Below are positions 18,211-26,654 of a stretch of 60,343 nt of DNA, in pieces. The first letter of the stretch is position 1. Each line of letters opens with the position of its first letter. The notes beneath the pieces are model-generated. The model was not told where the DNA came from and made no database searches. It worked only from the letters and a program-made list of their open reading frames with translations. Origin of the DNA: Candidatus Cloacimonadota bacterium (GTDB lineage: Bacteria; Cloacimonadota; Cloacimonadia; JGIOTU-2); the NCBI GenBank assembly GCA_023129415.1, contig JAGMCF010000077.1:1-60343 (forward strand). Reading direction: 5' to 3'. The translations under genes were made by a program, and so were the position numbers.

Positions 18211-18462
18211 TCAGACCTTTATTCCCAATAATCTATCTAACTTAGCTCTATCAAATCCAATTACAGGTCTATTATTTACAAGAGTTACAGGAACGCCTTG
18301 TTGGCCAGTTCTTCTAACAATATCTCTTGCAGCAGATGAATTTTTAGTTACATCAACTTCTGTAAATCTAATTCTACTCTGATGAAGATAACTTTTTACT
18401 CTTTTACACCATGAACAATATGGTGATGTAAATACAATTACTTTAGGAGGTTGATTAGACAT
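18211..18462 (-). CDS. Glutaredoxin-like protein (NrdH/YruB type)
   Basis: 83 residues. VIVFTSPYCSWCKRVKSYL carries the dithiol CSWC; GVPVTLVNN has the cis-proline and IGFDRAKLDRLL the C-terminal helix. Starts 10 bp after the PDZ-protein stop, so it is probably co-translated, and precedes trxB by 32 bp. It may be reduced by TrxB as NrdH is (inference). Confidence 0.9.
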   Translation of the reverse strand: MSNQPPKVIVFTSPYCSWCKRVKSYLHQSRIRFTEVDVTKNSSAARDIVRRTGQQGVPVTLVNNRPVIGFDRAKLDRLLGIKV

Positions 18463-18472
18463 AATTCAAAAA

Positions 18473-19858
18473 TCACTTTATTTTTTCGAGAATATTATTA
18501 ACTTCAATTTCTATATTTAAAAATTCATTCAGAGTATCTATCTGTTTATTTCTTAATTCATTATCCCACTCCATGCCACTTTTGATCATTTCTTGAGACG
18601 GAACATTTTTAAAGCCGTTCTGTAAAATCTCAACTTCAGTTTTATATTTTTCAATAATTTCATTAATTAAATCTTCATTTACATTGAATTTTTCAATATT
18701 GTCAGACAAGTAATTTGTTGCGATATTACGAGCATCAAGGAGACTATAATATATCCACCAGTTTGCTAGATTTGTTTCTTCGAACCTCTTATCATCGATT
18801 TCATCAAAGTACTTCTCATCTTGTAAGTCTTTAATCCACTCCTGAATAGCTTTTATACCTGAGAAATAGTTATCAAATCTTTCGGTATTATAAAGCTCTT
18901 TCGCAAGTAAAAGAGAGTTTTTATATTGAGGGGTAATATCAACCTCTCCTTTATCAGTAATAACAAATATCACCCAGGGCATTTTTTGTGCAATCTCATA
19001 TCCTTTTGTTTTATCAAAATATGTCCTGCAGAAAAATTCTTTACCATCTTTCTGATAACCAGTAACAAGTCCCCATTCAGGAATTTCAATCAAATCAATA
19101 GCTATAACTGGCCATCCAGAATCAATACTTTTCATCATAATTTGACGGATTTCATCTTCATTTATTGCTGATTCAATCATTTCTTCATCCATAAATTCTG
19201 TTGGCATATGATATACTTCAAATTCGTATCCTAATTTTTTAAGAATTTCAGCTCCTACATCTTTTCCACAAGTTGCGTCAGGTGAACTCGGACACCATCC
19301 ATCAAAAAATTGTAATCTGAAAGCATATCCAGAGAGTCCAACAATATCTTCATAGCTAACTTCTTGCCCAAATTTCTCATTTACCCTATATACTGCTCCT
19401 AAAAATGAATTCTCCATTCCAAAACCCCAACCTAATTGACCAATATTTTCAATAATAACTGCGTCATCATCGACTTTATGGTCAGGAAGAACTTCTTTAA
19501 GATACACACCAATTTGTCCCTTTGGAATTGTAAATTTTATTTCATCCTCATCGCGTTTTACAACAACCTCAACTTCTGAAGTTTCCACAGATTCTTTAAG
19601 AGAATTTAATCCTTCAATACTATAAACATCTTCACCATTATACTTAATAATAAAATCGCCAATTTGTGCGCCTGCTTTTTTAAAATTTGAATCCTCTGTG
19701 AAGTTAACAATTTCTAAACCTACAACTTTTTTCGCTTCTTTGTAGTTTGGTTCTTCAGTCTGATTACTTTCACCTGAATTTGCAAACAAGTTACTAACAT
19801 AGTTGAAACTGAGTAAAATCATAAAACATGAAACCAAGAAAATCAGTCTTTTTCTCAT
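18473..19858 (-). CDS. Exported PDZ protein with a cysteine-protease-like/BtrH_N-like domain
   Basis: GGAGG between the ORF start (19873) and the ATG at 19858 makes MRKRLIFLVSCFMILLS the signal. A PDZ-like domain follows (about 50-115, GAQIGDFIIKYNGEDV). The middle (about 140-310) has LSGYAFRLQFFDGWCPSSP and TCGKDVGAEILKKLGYE, then WPVIAIDLIEIPEWGLVTGY, a layout like the C39/BtrH_N-type papain-like domains. The cysteine in DGWCPSS would be the nucleophile, but I could not identify the histidine with confidence. The C-terminal third is helical. It heads the redox operon, so its two cysteines (C-x9-C) may be redox-linked (inference). Confidence 0.65.
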   Translation of the reverse strand: MRKRLIFLVSCFMILLSFNYVSNLFANSGESNQTEEPNYKEAKKVVGLEIVNFTEDSNFKKAGAQIGDFIIKYNGEDVYSIEGLNSLKESVETSEVEVVVKRDEDEIKFTIPKGQIGVYLKEVLPDHKVDDDAVIIENIGQLGWGFGMENSFLGAVYRVNEKFGQEVSYEDIVGLSGYAFRLQFFDGWCPSSPDATCGKDVGAEILKKLGYEFEVYHMPTEFMDEEMIESAINEDEIRQIMMKSIDSGWPVIAIDLIEIPEWGLVTGYQKDGKEFFCRTYFDKTKGYEIAQKMPWVIFVITDKGEVDITPQYKNSLLLAKELYNTERFDNYFSGIKAIQEWIKDLQDEKYFDEIDDKRFEETNLANWWIYYSLLDARNIATNYLSDNIEKFNVNEDLINEIIEKYKTEVEILQNGFKNVPSQEMIKSGMEWDNELRNKQIDTLNEFLNIEIEVNNILEKIK

Positions 19859-20169
19859 TTTTCTTTCCTCCATAATTTTTTATAATATAAGAAATATTTT
19901 TTTATAATGTCAATATTTATAATATTGATTATAAAAAAAAGGGATTATTCAGCAACAATAGTTGAAATTCTATTAAACAATGGGAATAGGGAAATAAGGA
20001 AATAAGGATATAAGGATTGTATGCTGTTGCAATTATTTTTTTCTCTCCTTATCACTCTATATTCCTATACCCCATAACTCCATACCTTTTTATTTACACT
20101 AAAAAATCCAGAAGAGTCAAAAAAAGCCTATTCGCGGTATAACGAATAGGCTTTTTATATTATCAAGTC
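19859..20169. other. Spacer with octamer repeats and the hsp20 terminator
   Basis: AT-rich. 19990-20021 is an 8-bp-period array (ggaaataa, ggaaataa, ggatataa, ggattgta); 20061-20095 has a loosely octameric cct/cca pattern on the other strand. The perfect hairpin 20121-20156 is listed separately. No gene is seen. Confidence 0.6.
20121..20156 (-). terminator. Rho-independent terminator of hsp20
   Basis: Perfect 14-bp stem (aaaaagcctattcg / cgaataggcttttt) with an 8-nt loop and a T-run on the minus strand, 14 bp after the hsp20 stop codon. A-rich on one side and T-rich on the other, so it could work in both directions. Confidence 0.88.
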
Positions 20170-20583
20170 TTATTTAATTTCTATTCTCTTTTTGGTTTCA
20201 ACCTCTTTAGTTTTTGGGAATGTAATCTTTAAAATACCTTTATCAAACTTAGCTGAAATGTCTTTTTCTTTTATATCACCTGGCAATGTAAAAGAACGAG
20301 AGAACTCACCACAAGACCTTTCTCTGCGATAATAATTTTCTTCGTTGACCGTTTCATCTTTTTCCACTTTTCCACATACAGTCAGAGTATCACCTTCCAA
20401 TTCAATTGAGATATTTTCTTTTGAGAGTCCAGGGATTTCAAAATCCATATGAATTTGCCCTTTCTTTTCATAAATATCTACAGGTATATTGTATTCCCAA
20501 CTGTCAAAAAATCGAGGCATAAAGTCCTGGTCAAAGAACCTATCAACAAGACTTCTTAAAGGTCTGTATTTGATGATAGCCAT
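20170..20583 (-). CDS. Small heat-shock protein, Hsp20 family
   Basis: 137 residues. Central alpha-crystallin domain from IPVDIYEKKG to about 125, with the conserved FEIPGLSKENI and the AKFDKGILKITFPK end strand. The terminal I-x-I-like EIK tail is present. An ATP-independent holdase that forms oligomers. Preceded by AGGAGG, by a leader that can fold over that site, by a sigma-70 promoter and by a CIRCE operator, and followed by a strong terminator, so it is a single-gene transcription unit under heat-shock control. Confidence 0.95.
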   Translation of the reverse strand: MAIIKYRPLRSLVDRFFDQDFMPRFFDSWEYNIPVDIYEKKGQIHMDFEIPGLSKENISIELEGDTLTVCGKVEKDETVNEENYYRRERSCGEFSRSFTLPGDIKEKDISAKFDKGILKITFPKTKEVETKKRIEIK

Positions 20584-20588
20584 TTTAT

Positions 20589-20612
20589 CCTCCTTTGGAG
20601 GGCTTATCCTCC
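20589..20612 (-). promoter_or_regulatory. Possible SD-switch (thermometer-like) in the hsp20 leader
   Basis: In the mRNA, CCUCC (20597-20601) can pair either with an upstream GGAGG (20608-20612; stem uuggagg/ccuccaa) or with the ribosome-binding GGAGG itself (20589-20593; AAA triloop). The two hairpins exclude each other, so one frees and the other hides the Shine-Dalgarno sequence. Confidence 0.5.
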
Positions 20613-20654
20613 AATAATTTATTTTTATGACTGTTTTTTTATCAGTCTAAATAT

Positions 20655-20682
20655 ATTATAAATAAAAAGAATAAAATGTCAA
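20655..20682 (-). promoter_or_regulatory. Sigma-70-type promoter of hsp20
   Basis: On the minus strand, TTGACA (20677-20682), 16-bp spacer and TATAAT (20655-20660): both hexamers match consensus. It lies seven bases downstream of the CIRCE element and gives a leader of about 65 nt. Confidence 0.8.
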
Positions 20683-20689
20683 TAAAAAA

Positions 20690-20716
20690 TTAGCACTCTT
20701 ATGTTGAGAGTGCTAA
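20690..20716. promoter_or_regulatory. CIRCE operator (HrcA-binding site)
   Basis: TTAGCACTC, nine bases, GAGTGCTAA: a perfect match to the CIRCE consensus bound by the heat-shock repressor HrcA. Placed just upstream of the hsp20 -35 box. hrcA and groE/dnaK are not in the window. Confidence 0.92.
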
Positions 20717-20807
20717 TATATTTTATAAAATCAATAATTTTTTATTAATTTAATTGTTTATATGAAATTTTTCCCAAAAATTTTTAGTGTATATATCTAA
20801 ATATTTG

Positions 20808-21245
20808 TTAGCCAATATCTTCTTTTGTTTCTTGTATAATTAAGTTTTCTTCTTTGAAAATAATCTTTTCCCCTATAAAAAAATTCACGCTTCCAGAGAA
20901 TAACAATGCAATCAGATTACATATAATCACATCAAAATGGAAAATTCTTTCTATGGTAATAAGCAATGCCATTTTAACACTAAAAGAAATCAATGCAGCT
21001 CCATTATAAGCTGGAATACGACGGAAGAAATCACTTGTATTATGATAAACACGATGATTCCATATCCAAAAATAACAGATTACATAAGCCACCAGTATGC
21101 CAGCCTCAAACGAAATGGTTGGTCCTAAAATATAAGTTGTAAAATAAGAATGAAAAAAGAATCTGGTTAAAATAAATAGAACAATTGTATCTACAATTGC
21201 TCCCGCTATCCCCCTTAATGTAAATTTTAAAAATCTCTTAAACAT
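20808..21245 (-). CDS. GtrA-family membrane protein
   Basis: 145 residues with four TM helices. FTLRGIAGAIVDTIVLFIL, the YVICYFWIWNHRVY loop, and NLIALLFSGSVNFFIGEKIIF match the GtrA/DPMS family, proposed to flip or anchor polyprenyl-linked sugars for glycosyltransfer. No glycosyltransferase gene is adjacent. Confidence 0.88.
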   Translation of the reverse strand: MFKRFLKFTLRGIAGAIVDTIVLFILTRFFFHSYFTTYILGPTISFEAGILVAYVICYFWIWNHRVYHNTSDFFRRIPAYNGAALISFSVKMALLITIERIFHFDVIICNLIALLFSGSVNFFIGEKIIFKEENLIIQETKEDIG

Positions 21246-21479
21246 AAAATTATGTAATTATTTCTATATGTGCTGAATATAACAAATACTTTTTTAGCTC
21301 TTTATATCTATAAATAATCAAAATATTTAATAACAACTTAATGACACATTTCAAGTCATAAATTGATAGACCGCTAAAAAGTGTTCAAGGTTTTTATGAA
21401 ATTTATGTGAGATTTGACAAAAAAATTACACTTATTTTAGTTGCTACCAAAAAAAAATTAATTAATTCAGGAGAAACTA

Positions 21480-23258
21480 ATGAGAAAATTATTATCTTTT
21501 TTTGTATTAATTCTAATAATAAGCCCGATATTAAATGCATCTGAAAATATCAAAAATACAAAAACCAAAATTTTAACTCCCAAGGAAAAAGAAGAAAAAT
21601 GGTTCTCTGAAAATCCAGAAAGCTTACCTCACTGGATGACTGAAGAAGAGAAACTAAGAATCGATGAAATTGGTAAAGATTTTATGCCAACATACCCTCC
21701 TCCTTCACCAATAAGACAACCAGCTGAATTTGAGCCAATGGAAGGTGTTTTGATTAGATATCCATTTGGAATTTCTACATCCATTATTGCTGAGATGGCT
21801 GAAGATGTTATCGTTTACTGTGTGGTTACTTCATCTCAACAACCAAGTGCTTATACTATTATGTCAAATGCTGGTGTTAATATGGATAATGTCCAATTCA
21901 TTAATTGCTCAACTGATACTTACTGGATACGAGATTATGGTCCGTGGTTTATCTTCAATGGTGAAAATGAATCTGGAATAGTTGATTTTATTTACAATAG
22001 ACCCAGACCCAATGATGATGCTGTTCCGGGATATGTAGGTAGTTATTTGGGAATCGATGTTTATGGAATGAATATTGTTCATACTGGTGGAAATTATATG
22101 ACAGATGGACAAGGTATTGCTATTTCAACTAATCTTGTATGGCAAGAAAATCCGAGTATGACTCATGTAGAAATTGACTCAATTATGAATAAATATCTTG
22201 GAATTAATACTTATCATGTTGTGCCTGATGCACTTGGTGAATATATAAAGCATATCGATTGTTGGGCAAAATATCTCGCTCCAGATATAATTATGATCAT
22301 ACAAGTATCAACAAGTCATTCTTACTATTATGAAATTGAAGCTGCTGTGGACTATTTTGAAAGTCAGATGAGTTGCTACGGAACTCCTTATCAGGTTGAG
22401 AGAGTTTATACACATTTGTATCAGCCTTATATCAACTCTCTTGTTTTGAATAACAAGGTTCTTATTCCTATAACCGGAAGCATTTGGGATGATGACGCAA
22501 TTGCTTCATATCAAACAGCAATGCCAGGATACGAAGTCCTTGGTTTCTCTGGTTCATGGTCTAATACTGATGCATTGCACTGCAGAACTATGGGAGTTAC
22601 TGATAGAGGGATGTTATATATTAAGCACACACCTATTGAAGATACAGTTTATACGGCAAATGACTATTTTGTTCAAGCCAATATTACTCCTTACAGTGAT
22701 GAAAATGTGATAGAAGATTCCACTATTGTTTATTGGAAAACCTCAGATGAGGATGAGTTTAATGCTATTCAAATGCAGCAGGTTGGTAATCGCTACTTTG
22801 CATTTATCCCATCTCAACCTGACGGAACAACTATACAGTATTATATCCACTCTGCTGACAGTTCTGGTAGAAGCGAAAATCATCCTTACATCGGTGCTCC
22901 AGATGCTAATTCATTTTATGTGCAAAGTGGTGTTAGCATAGATACTCAAATAGCATCTCAGAAAAACATAATACTTTATCAAAATTATCCCAACCCCTTC
23001 AGCAGTTCTACCACAATATTTTTTAATTTAGCCACCGGTCTTCGCTACGCTACGCCCGGGCAGGCAGAGATAAAAATTTATAACATCAAAGGACAACTAG
23101 TAAAGAATTTCGAACTCCGAACTCCGAATTCCGAATTTACGAAGGTTGTCTGGGATGGAAAAGATGAAAATGGAAAAGAAGTTCCAAACGGAATTTATTT
23201 TTGTAGATTATCTTCAGGAGATAAATTAGCAGTTAAGAAGATGCTACTTCTGAAATAG
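21480..23258 (+). CDS. Secreted peptidylarginine/agmatine deiminase-like protein with sorting tail
   Basis: 592 residues: signal peptide 1-20; pentein-fold deiminase domain about 75-385 of the PAD_porph/agmatine-deiminase family with WIRDYGPWF, HTGGNYMTDG, HIDCWAKYL and the late catalytic cysteine in ALHCRTMGV; a beta-sandwich about 400-475; and a C-terminal sorting domain from YPNPFSSSTTI to KKMLLLK. It would deiminate guanidino groups outside the cell. Both variable loops of the tail carry inserted DNA repeats: a GC-rich element (23031) and a heptamer array (23111). Confidence 0.88.
   Translation: MRKLLSFFVLILIISPILNASENIKNTKTKILTPKEKEEKWFSENPESLPHWMTEEEKLRIDEIGKDFMPTYPPPSPIRQPAEFEPMEGVLIRYPFGISTSIIAEMAEDVIVYCVVTSSQQPSAYTIMSNAGVNMDNVQFINCSTDTYWIRDYGPWFIFNGENESGIVDFIYNRPRPNDDAVPGYVGSYLGIDVYGMNIVHTGGNYMTDGQGIAISTNLVWQENPSMTHVEIDSIMNKYLGINTYHVVPDALGEYIKHIDCWAKYLAPDIIMIIQVSTSHSYYYEIEAAVDYFESQMSCYGTPYQVERVYTHLYQPYINSLVLNNKVLIPITGSIWDDDAIASYQTAMPGYEVLGFSGSWSNTDALHCRTMGVTDRGMLYIKHTPIEDTVYTANDYFVQANITPYSDENVIEDSTIVYWKTSDEDEFNAIQMQQVGNRYFAFIPSQPDGTTIQYYIHSADSSGRSENHPYIGAPDANSFYVQSGVSIDTQIASQKNIILYQNYPNPFSSSTTIFFNLATGLRYATPGQAEIKIYNIKGQLVKNFELRTPNSEFTKVVWDGKDENGKEVPNGIYFCRLSSGDKLAVKKMLLLK
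23031..23065 (+). repeat. GC-rich in-frame element in sorting-domain loop 1
   Basis: gccaccggtcttcgctacgc followed by tacgcccgggcaggc, translated ATGLRYATPGQA. A close copy lies at the same protein position in the gene at 26655 (28410-28444). Confidence 0.8.
23111..23138 (+). repeat. Heptamer array in sorting-domain loop 2
   Basis: Units cgaactc, cgaactc, cgaattc, cgaattt, read in frame as part of FELRTPNSEF between GQLVK and VWDGKD. Confidence 0.85.
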
Positions 23259-23893
23259 GTTTATCGGAAAAATATTTTTTCATTTGATTTGAAATAATCT
23301 TCTATGATACTCACAATATATCGGGATGTTGGATCATAATTTTGTATTTATTTTTTTACTCTTTAAATAACTTTTATTTGACAAAATTATTTTAATTATT
23401 ATTGAATTGTATTTATATTTTTGGGGACAAGATGAAAGCAAGAAAGAAAAAATTGTGTTTGAGTAATGACAATATTTTAATATTCCATTCTACCATTCAT
23501 ATCCCTGATTTTTCATTTCTAATTTTACATTTTACATTTTTGATTTTTAATTTCATAATACCCCCCCCCCCAACTTACAACAAGTAAGCAAGTTACACAA
23601 ATATAAATTTTATATATTCCTTTCCAACCCGTCTTGGCTCGGCCAAGCCGAGACAGGTAGCAAATATATCTTTGTTATTGGAAAGAATAAATTCATTCGG
23701 AGGTGCCTTTCTACCGGCTTCTCTCTGGTAGAAAGGCTATCCGGATGGGTGAGCGTCTCTATTGTATAGGCAGAACAGAAACACGGAAACACAAAAAGAA
23801 CCTAAGGAGAATACCTTTTACTTTCTGCCATATAGGTAAAAAATGCTCGGGTGAGAGGTAAATGCGGAAAATGGAGTAAAATTTGGAGTAAAA
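23259..23893. other. Long repeat-bearing spacer
   Basis: No credible gene. Seen: a heptamer-like T-rich array (about 23508-23555, attttac/atttttg units); an uninterrupted run of eleven C (23561-23571); a GC-rich ctcggccaagccgag stem (about 23638-23652); and a perfect 11-bp hairpin gcctttctacc..ggtagaaaggc (23705-23737). Two ggagtaaaa copies precede the next gene, and the second acts as its ribosome-binding site. Confidence 0.65.
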
Positions 23894-24277
23894 ATGATTA
23901 AAAAAATTTTAACAGGTGCGATCTTGCTTGGGCTGCTTTTAGCAGGGAGCTTGATGGCAGAAGAAAAATGGACATTAAATATATATGTTGATGTATATGG
24001 TTATGCGGATCAAGTTGATATTGGATATCTTGATATTGACCATAACATAGTTCAATGGAGTGTTCAGACTTACTATAATGTTTCCAGTGGAACCACAATT
24101 CATTGTCAAATAAACGTTTGGCCTGACGATCCTTGCCCTATTTGGGTATTTGCAGAAGGATGGGGGCCACAAGGTGATGATTATGATGAATGTGATGCAA
24201 CTCTTCATTATCCAATGGATCTTGAATTATATTTAGGTGTTGTTCCCGAAGATCCTACTATTCCACAAGAAGAGTAA
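23894..24277 (+). CDS. Small exported protein, unknown function
   Basis: 127 residues: signal peptide to about 22 (LLLAGSLMAEE), then a beta-rich mature part of about 105 residues, strongly acidic (DDYDECDAT, VPEDPTIPQEE), with three cysteines. No sorting tail. GGAG lies before the ATG. No family recognised. Its neighbours are secreted proteins. Confidence 0.72.
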   Translation: MIKKILTGAILLGLLLAGSLMAEEKWTLNIYVDVYGYADQVDIGYLDIDHNIVQWSVQTYYNVSSGTTIHCQINVWPDDPCPIWVFAEGWGPQGDDYDECDATLHYPMDLELYLGVVPEDPTIPQEE

Positions 24278-24291
24278 AAGCTGTTTATTAT

Positions 24292-24317
24292 AGGGCAGAA
24301 GTATTTGCTTCTGCCCT
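24292..24317 (+). terminator. Hairpin between two secreted-protein genes
   Basis: Perfect 10-bp stem (agggcagaag / cttctgccct) with a 6-nt loop. It is not followed by a T-run, so it may be a weak terminator or mRNA-stabilising element. Confidence 0.5.
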
Positions 24318-24342
24318 TACTATAAAACTTATGGAAAATACA

Positions 24343-26628
24343 ATGAAAAAATACCTTTTATTTTTTATTGTTTTTATTTTATCATGTATATTAACAACAT
24401 TACTTTTTGCCAACTATTTTACAATTGAGAAGATAAATGAATTTGCATTTGCACAAAGTTTTAATTATAGTGAGGAGACTATAATAATAGAGTATCCATA
24501 TTTATATGCATTAACCTCACATGGACTGGAAATTTATGAAATCCAGAATAATGGACAATTGCAACAGCTTTCCATTTTGCCTATAACTTCACCATATCGT
24601 TTTGTTTTGCAAAATAATTTTGTGTATATTATAAATGCAATTAATTATGGTGAGTACAGTTTTTATCCACTTTGCTTGTATCAGATAGATATTATTGATA
24701 AAGAAAATCCATATATTTATAACCAGATTGAATTTGAGGATCCCATTTCTACTTTTCAAATACAGATCTTTAATAATTACCTCTATTTATTGAGTCTTTC
24801 AATACCAGATAAAATATATACTATACCTGAGTTGGAATTATTTACCACTATTCCTGATTCAATAGATATTTGGAAAATTTGTGATAATGATAAAATAGGA
24901 GTAAACAAAGTATATGCCAGTCTTATGGATATATATGATGTTACAGACCTCACAAATATACAACTTATTGGCACCATAGATATGAATCCTATTCATGGAA
25001 GTTGTGTGCCAAGGTATTTTGAAATGTTGAATGATTCAGTACTAATTGCTGGTGGTCAAACTGCGATTTCTTTTTGGAATATCTCTGATAATGCTAATTG
25101 GGAATATATTTCCCACTATGAACCAGGAGATTATACAATATATGGGAAAAATTTTACAATCATTGGTAATTATTTGGTTCTGACCAGATTTGATGGATTG
25201 GAGCTTGTAGACATTTCTGATATTCATAATCCCCAATTTGCTGATTATCTCTTTTATTATCCCGCGGAGGCAAGCGCCGCCTATAATGAAAATTTATATG
25301 TTGCAACTAGACTTGATGGCATACAGAGATATCAAGTACCAAATGGTCAGATTAATTTCATAGAAAATATTTTTGAATATCCTGCATTCCGTTCAGGATA
25401 TATTTATTTAAATTATTTGTTTATTCAAACCTATCGTTATGGAATTCTTTTATTTGATATAAGTAATCCAAATGAGCCAGTAGAAATTCCAACCATACTT
25501 TCAAATCCAGATTTTAAAATACTACAGGGTTATGAAAATTTGATTGTAGTACAGGATTATTCTGATTATAGTTACAAAATATTTGATATATCTGAACCAC
25601 TAAATCCAATATTGACAAATACAATACTTATTGGCGATTGGCTTCAGATAGGTTTGTCTTATTTAAGATTTGATGATGCTGATCCAAATATCGTCTATTT
25701 TTTTACTGTTTATCCAAATACAATAATAAGAAAGTATGACATTTCTGAACCTGGAATCCCTGTATTATTATTTGAATATACTGACCTTGATGGAGATAGC
25801 TTCTTTGTGAGAAACGGGTATGGCTATATGCTGAGCGATATAAATAATTACCAGAACTTATATATCTTAGATGGATTATATGAAAATAGTCCATATATAG
25901 TAAACACAATTGACCATTTTTCTGAATATGAATATTCACCTGTTATACAACTTTGCAGTGAATATTTATATATGCGTAATTCGTATGAAGAAACAAAGTT
26001 TTTTAACTTAGATAATCCTATTATTCCGCTATTTGAATTTGATTTGGAAGTACCTTCAAATTCAGGTCAGTTGTTCACTTTTGATAATTTTATATTCACC
26101 AAAACCAGCGTCTCTTCCTATATTTATGATATAAGTGGGAATCCTTCGGGTATCTTGGAACCTATTGATAGTATTTATGGGTTAACATACATCTGTTCAA
26201 TAGATTTTTATGAGTCAGATGAAAATAATTATTTGTTTATTATTGAAGAATCTGATATAGGTGTTTTTGAGTTTTCGTATACACATTCTGTGGATGATGA
26301 AATTTTAAATAATGAAAAAATAAATCTTAATAACTATCCCAACCCATTCAGAACTTCTACAACTATATCTTTTTTCAACACAAAACCATCAAAGAATACA
26401 AAGATAAAAATCTATAATGTAAAGGGACAATTAGTGAAAACACTACTACCATTCACCCCCGTATGGTCGCAAGCTTCCTACGGGGCAGGCACTCACAACT
26501 CACCACTAATCAGTGTTATTTGGAATGGGAAAGATGAAAATGACAAGCAGGTTCCAAATGGTATTTACCTTTGTAAATTATCAATTGGGAAAGAAACGAT
26601 TGTGAGAAAGATGGTTTTGTTACGATAA
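24343..26628 (+). CDS. Secreted LVIVD-type beta-propeller protein with sorting tail
   Basis: The ORF opens at 24331. The ATG at 24343 gives the more typical MKKYLLFFIVFILSC signal, but neither start has a strong ribosome-binding site. The body (about 40-650) has repeated blades with the LVIVD pattern: GLELVDISDIHNPQF, GILLFDISNPNEPVE, YKIFDISEPLNPIL, IRKYDISEPGIPVL. The sorting domain runs from NYPNPFRTSTTISF to RKMVLLR. Loop 2 of the tail contains a GC-rich palindromic element (26457-26490) splitting an actcac heptamer run. Function unknown; probably a surface or secreted binding protein. Confidence 0.82.
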   Translation: MKKYLLFFIVFILSCILTTLLFANYFTIEKINEFAFAQSFNYSEETIIIEYPYLYALTSHGLEIYEIQNNGQLQQLSILPITSPYRFVLQNNFVYIINAINYGEYSFYPLCLYQIDIIDKENPYIYNQIEFEDPISTFQIQIFNNYLYLLSLSIPDKIYTIPELELFTTIPDSIDIWKICDNDKIGVNKVYASLMDIYDVTDLTNIQLIGTIDMNPIHGSCVPRYFEMLNDSVLIAGGQTAISFWNISDNANWEYISHYEPGDYTIYGKNFTIIGNYLVLTRFDGLELVDISDIHNPQFADYLFYYPAEASAAYNENLYVATRLDGIQRYQVPNGQINFIENIFEYPAFRSGYIYLNYLFIQTYRYGILLFDISNPNEPVEIPTILSNPDFKILQGYENLIVVQDYSDYSYKIFDISEPLNPILTNTILIGDWLQIGLSYLRFDDADPNIVYFFTVYPNTIIRKYDISEPGIPVLLFEYTDLDGDSFFVRNGYGYMLSDINNYQNLYILDGLYENSPYIVNTIDHFSEYEYSPVIQLCSEYLYMRNSYEETKFFNLDNPIIPLFEFDLEVPSNSGQLFTFDNFIFTKTSVSSYIYDISGNPSGILEPIDSIYGLTYICSIDFYESDENNYLFIIEESDIGVFEFSYTHSVDDEILNNEKINLNNYPNPFRTSTTISFFNTKPSKNTKIKIYNVKGQLVKTLLPFTPVWSQASYGAGTHNSPLISVIWNGKDENDKQVPNGIYLCKLSIGKETIVRKMVLLR
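26457..26490 (+). repeat. Palindromic element in sorting-domain loop 2 (copy A)
   Basis: ccccgta and tacgggg arms around tggtcgcaagcttcc, followed by caggc; translated in frame as PVWSQASYGAG. Heptamers actcaca, actcacc, actaatc follow directly (26491-26511). A sister copy lies at 49863-49896. Confidence 0.75.
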
Positions 26629-26654
26629 TCCTATTTATCTAAATCGGAGAACAT

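Noticed and set aside
23402-23792. 60-61-codon ORFs in the long spacer before the small exported protein
   Set aside because: They run through heptamer, poly-C and palindromic repeat DNA, with compositionally simple translations.
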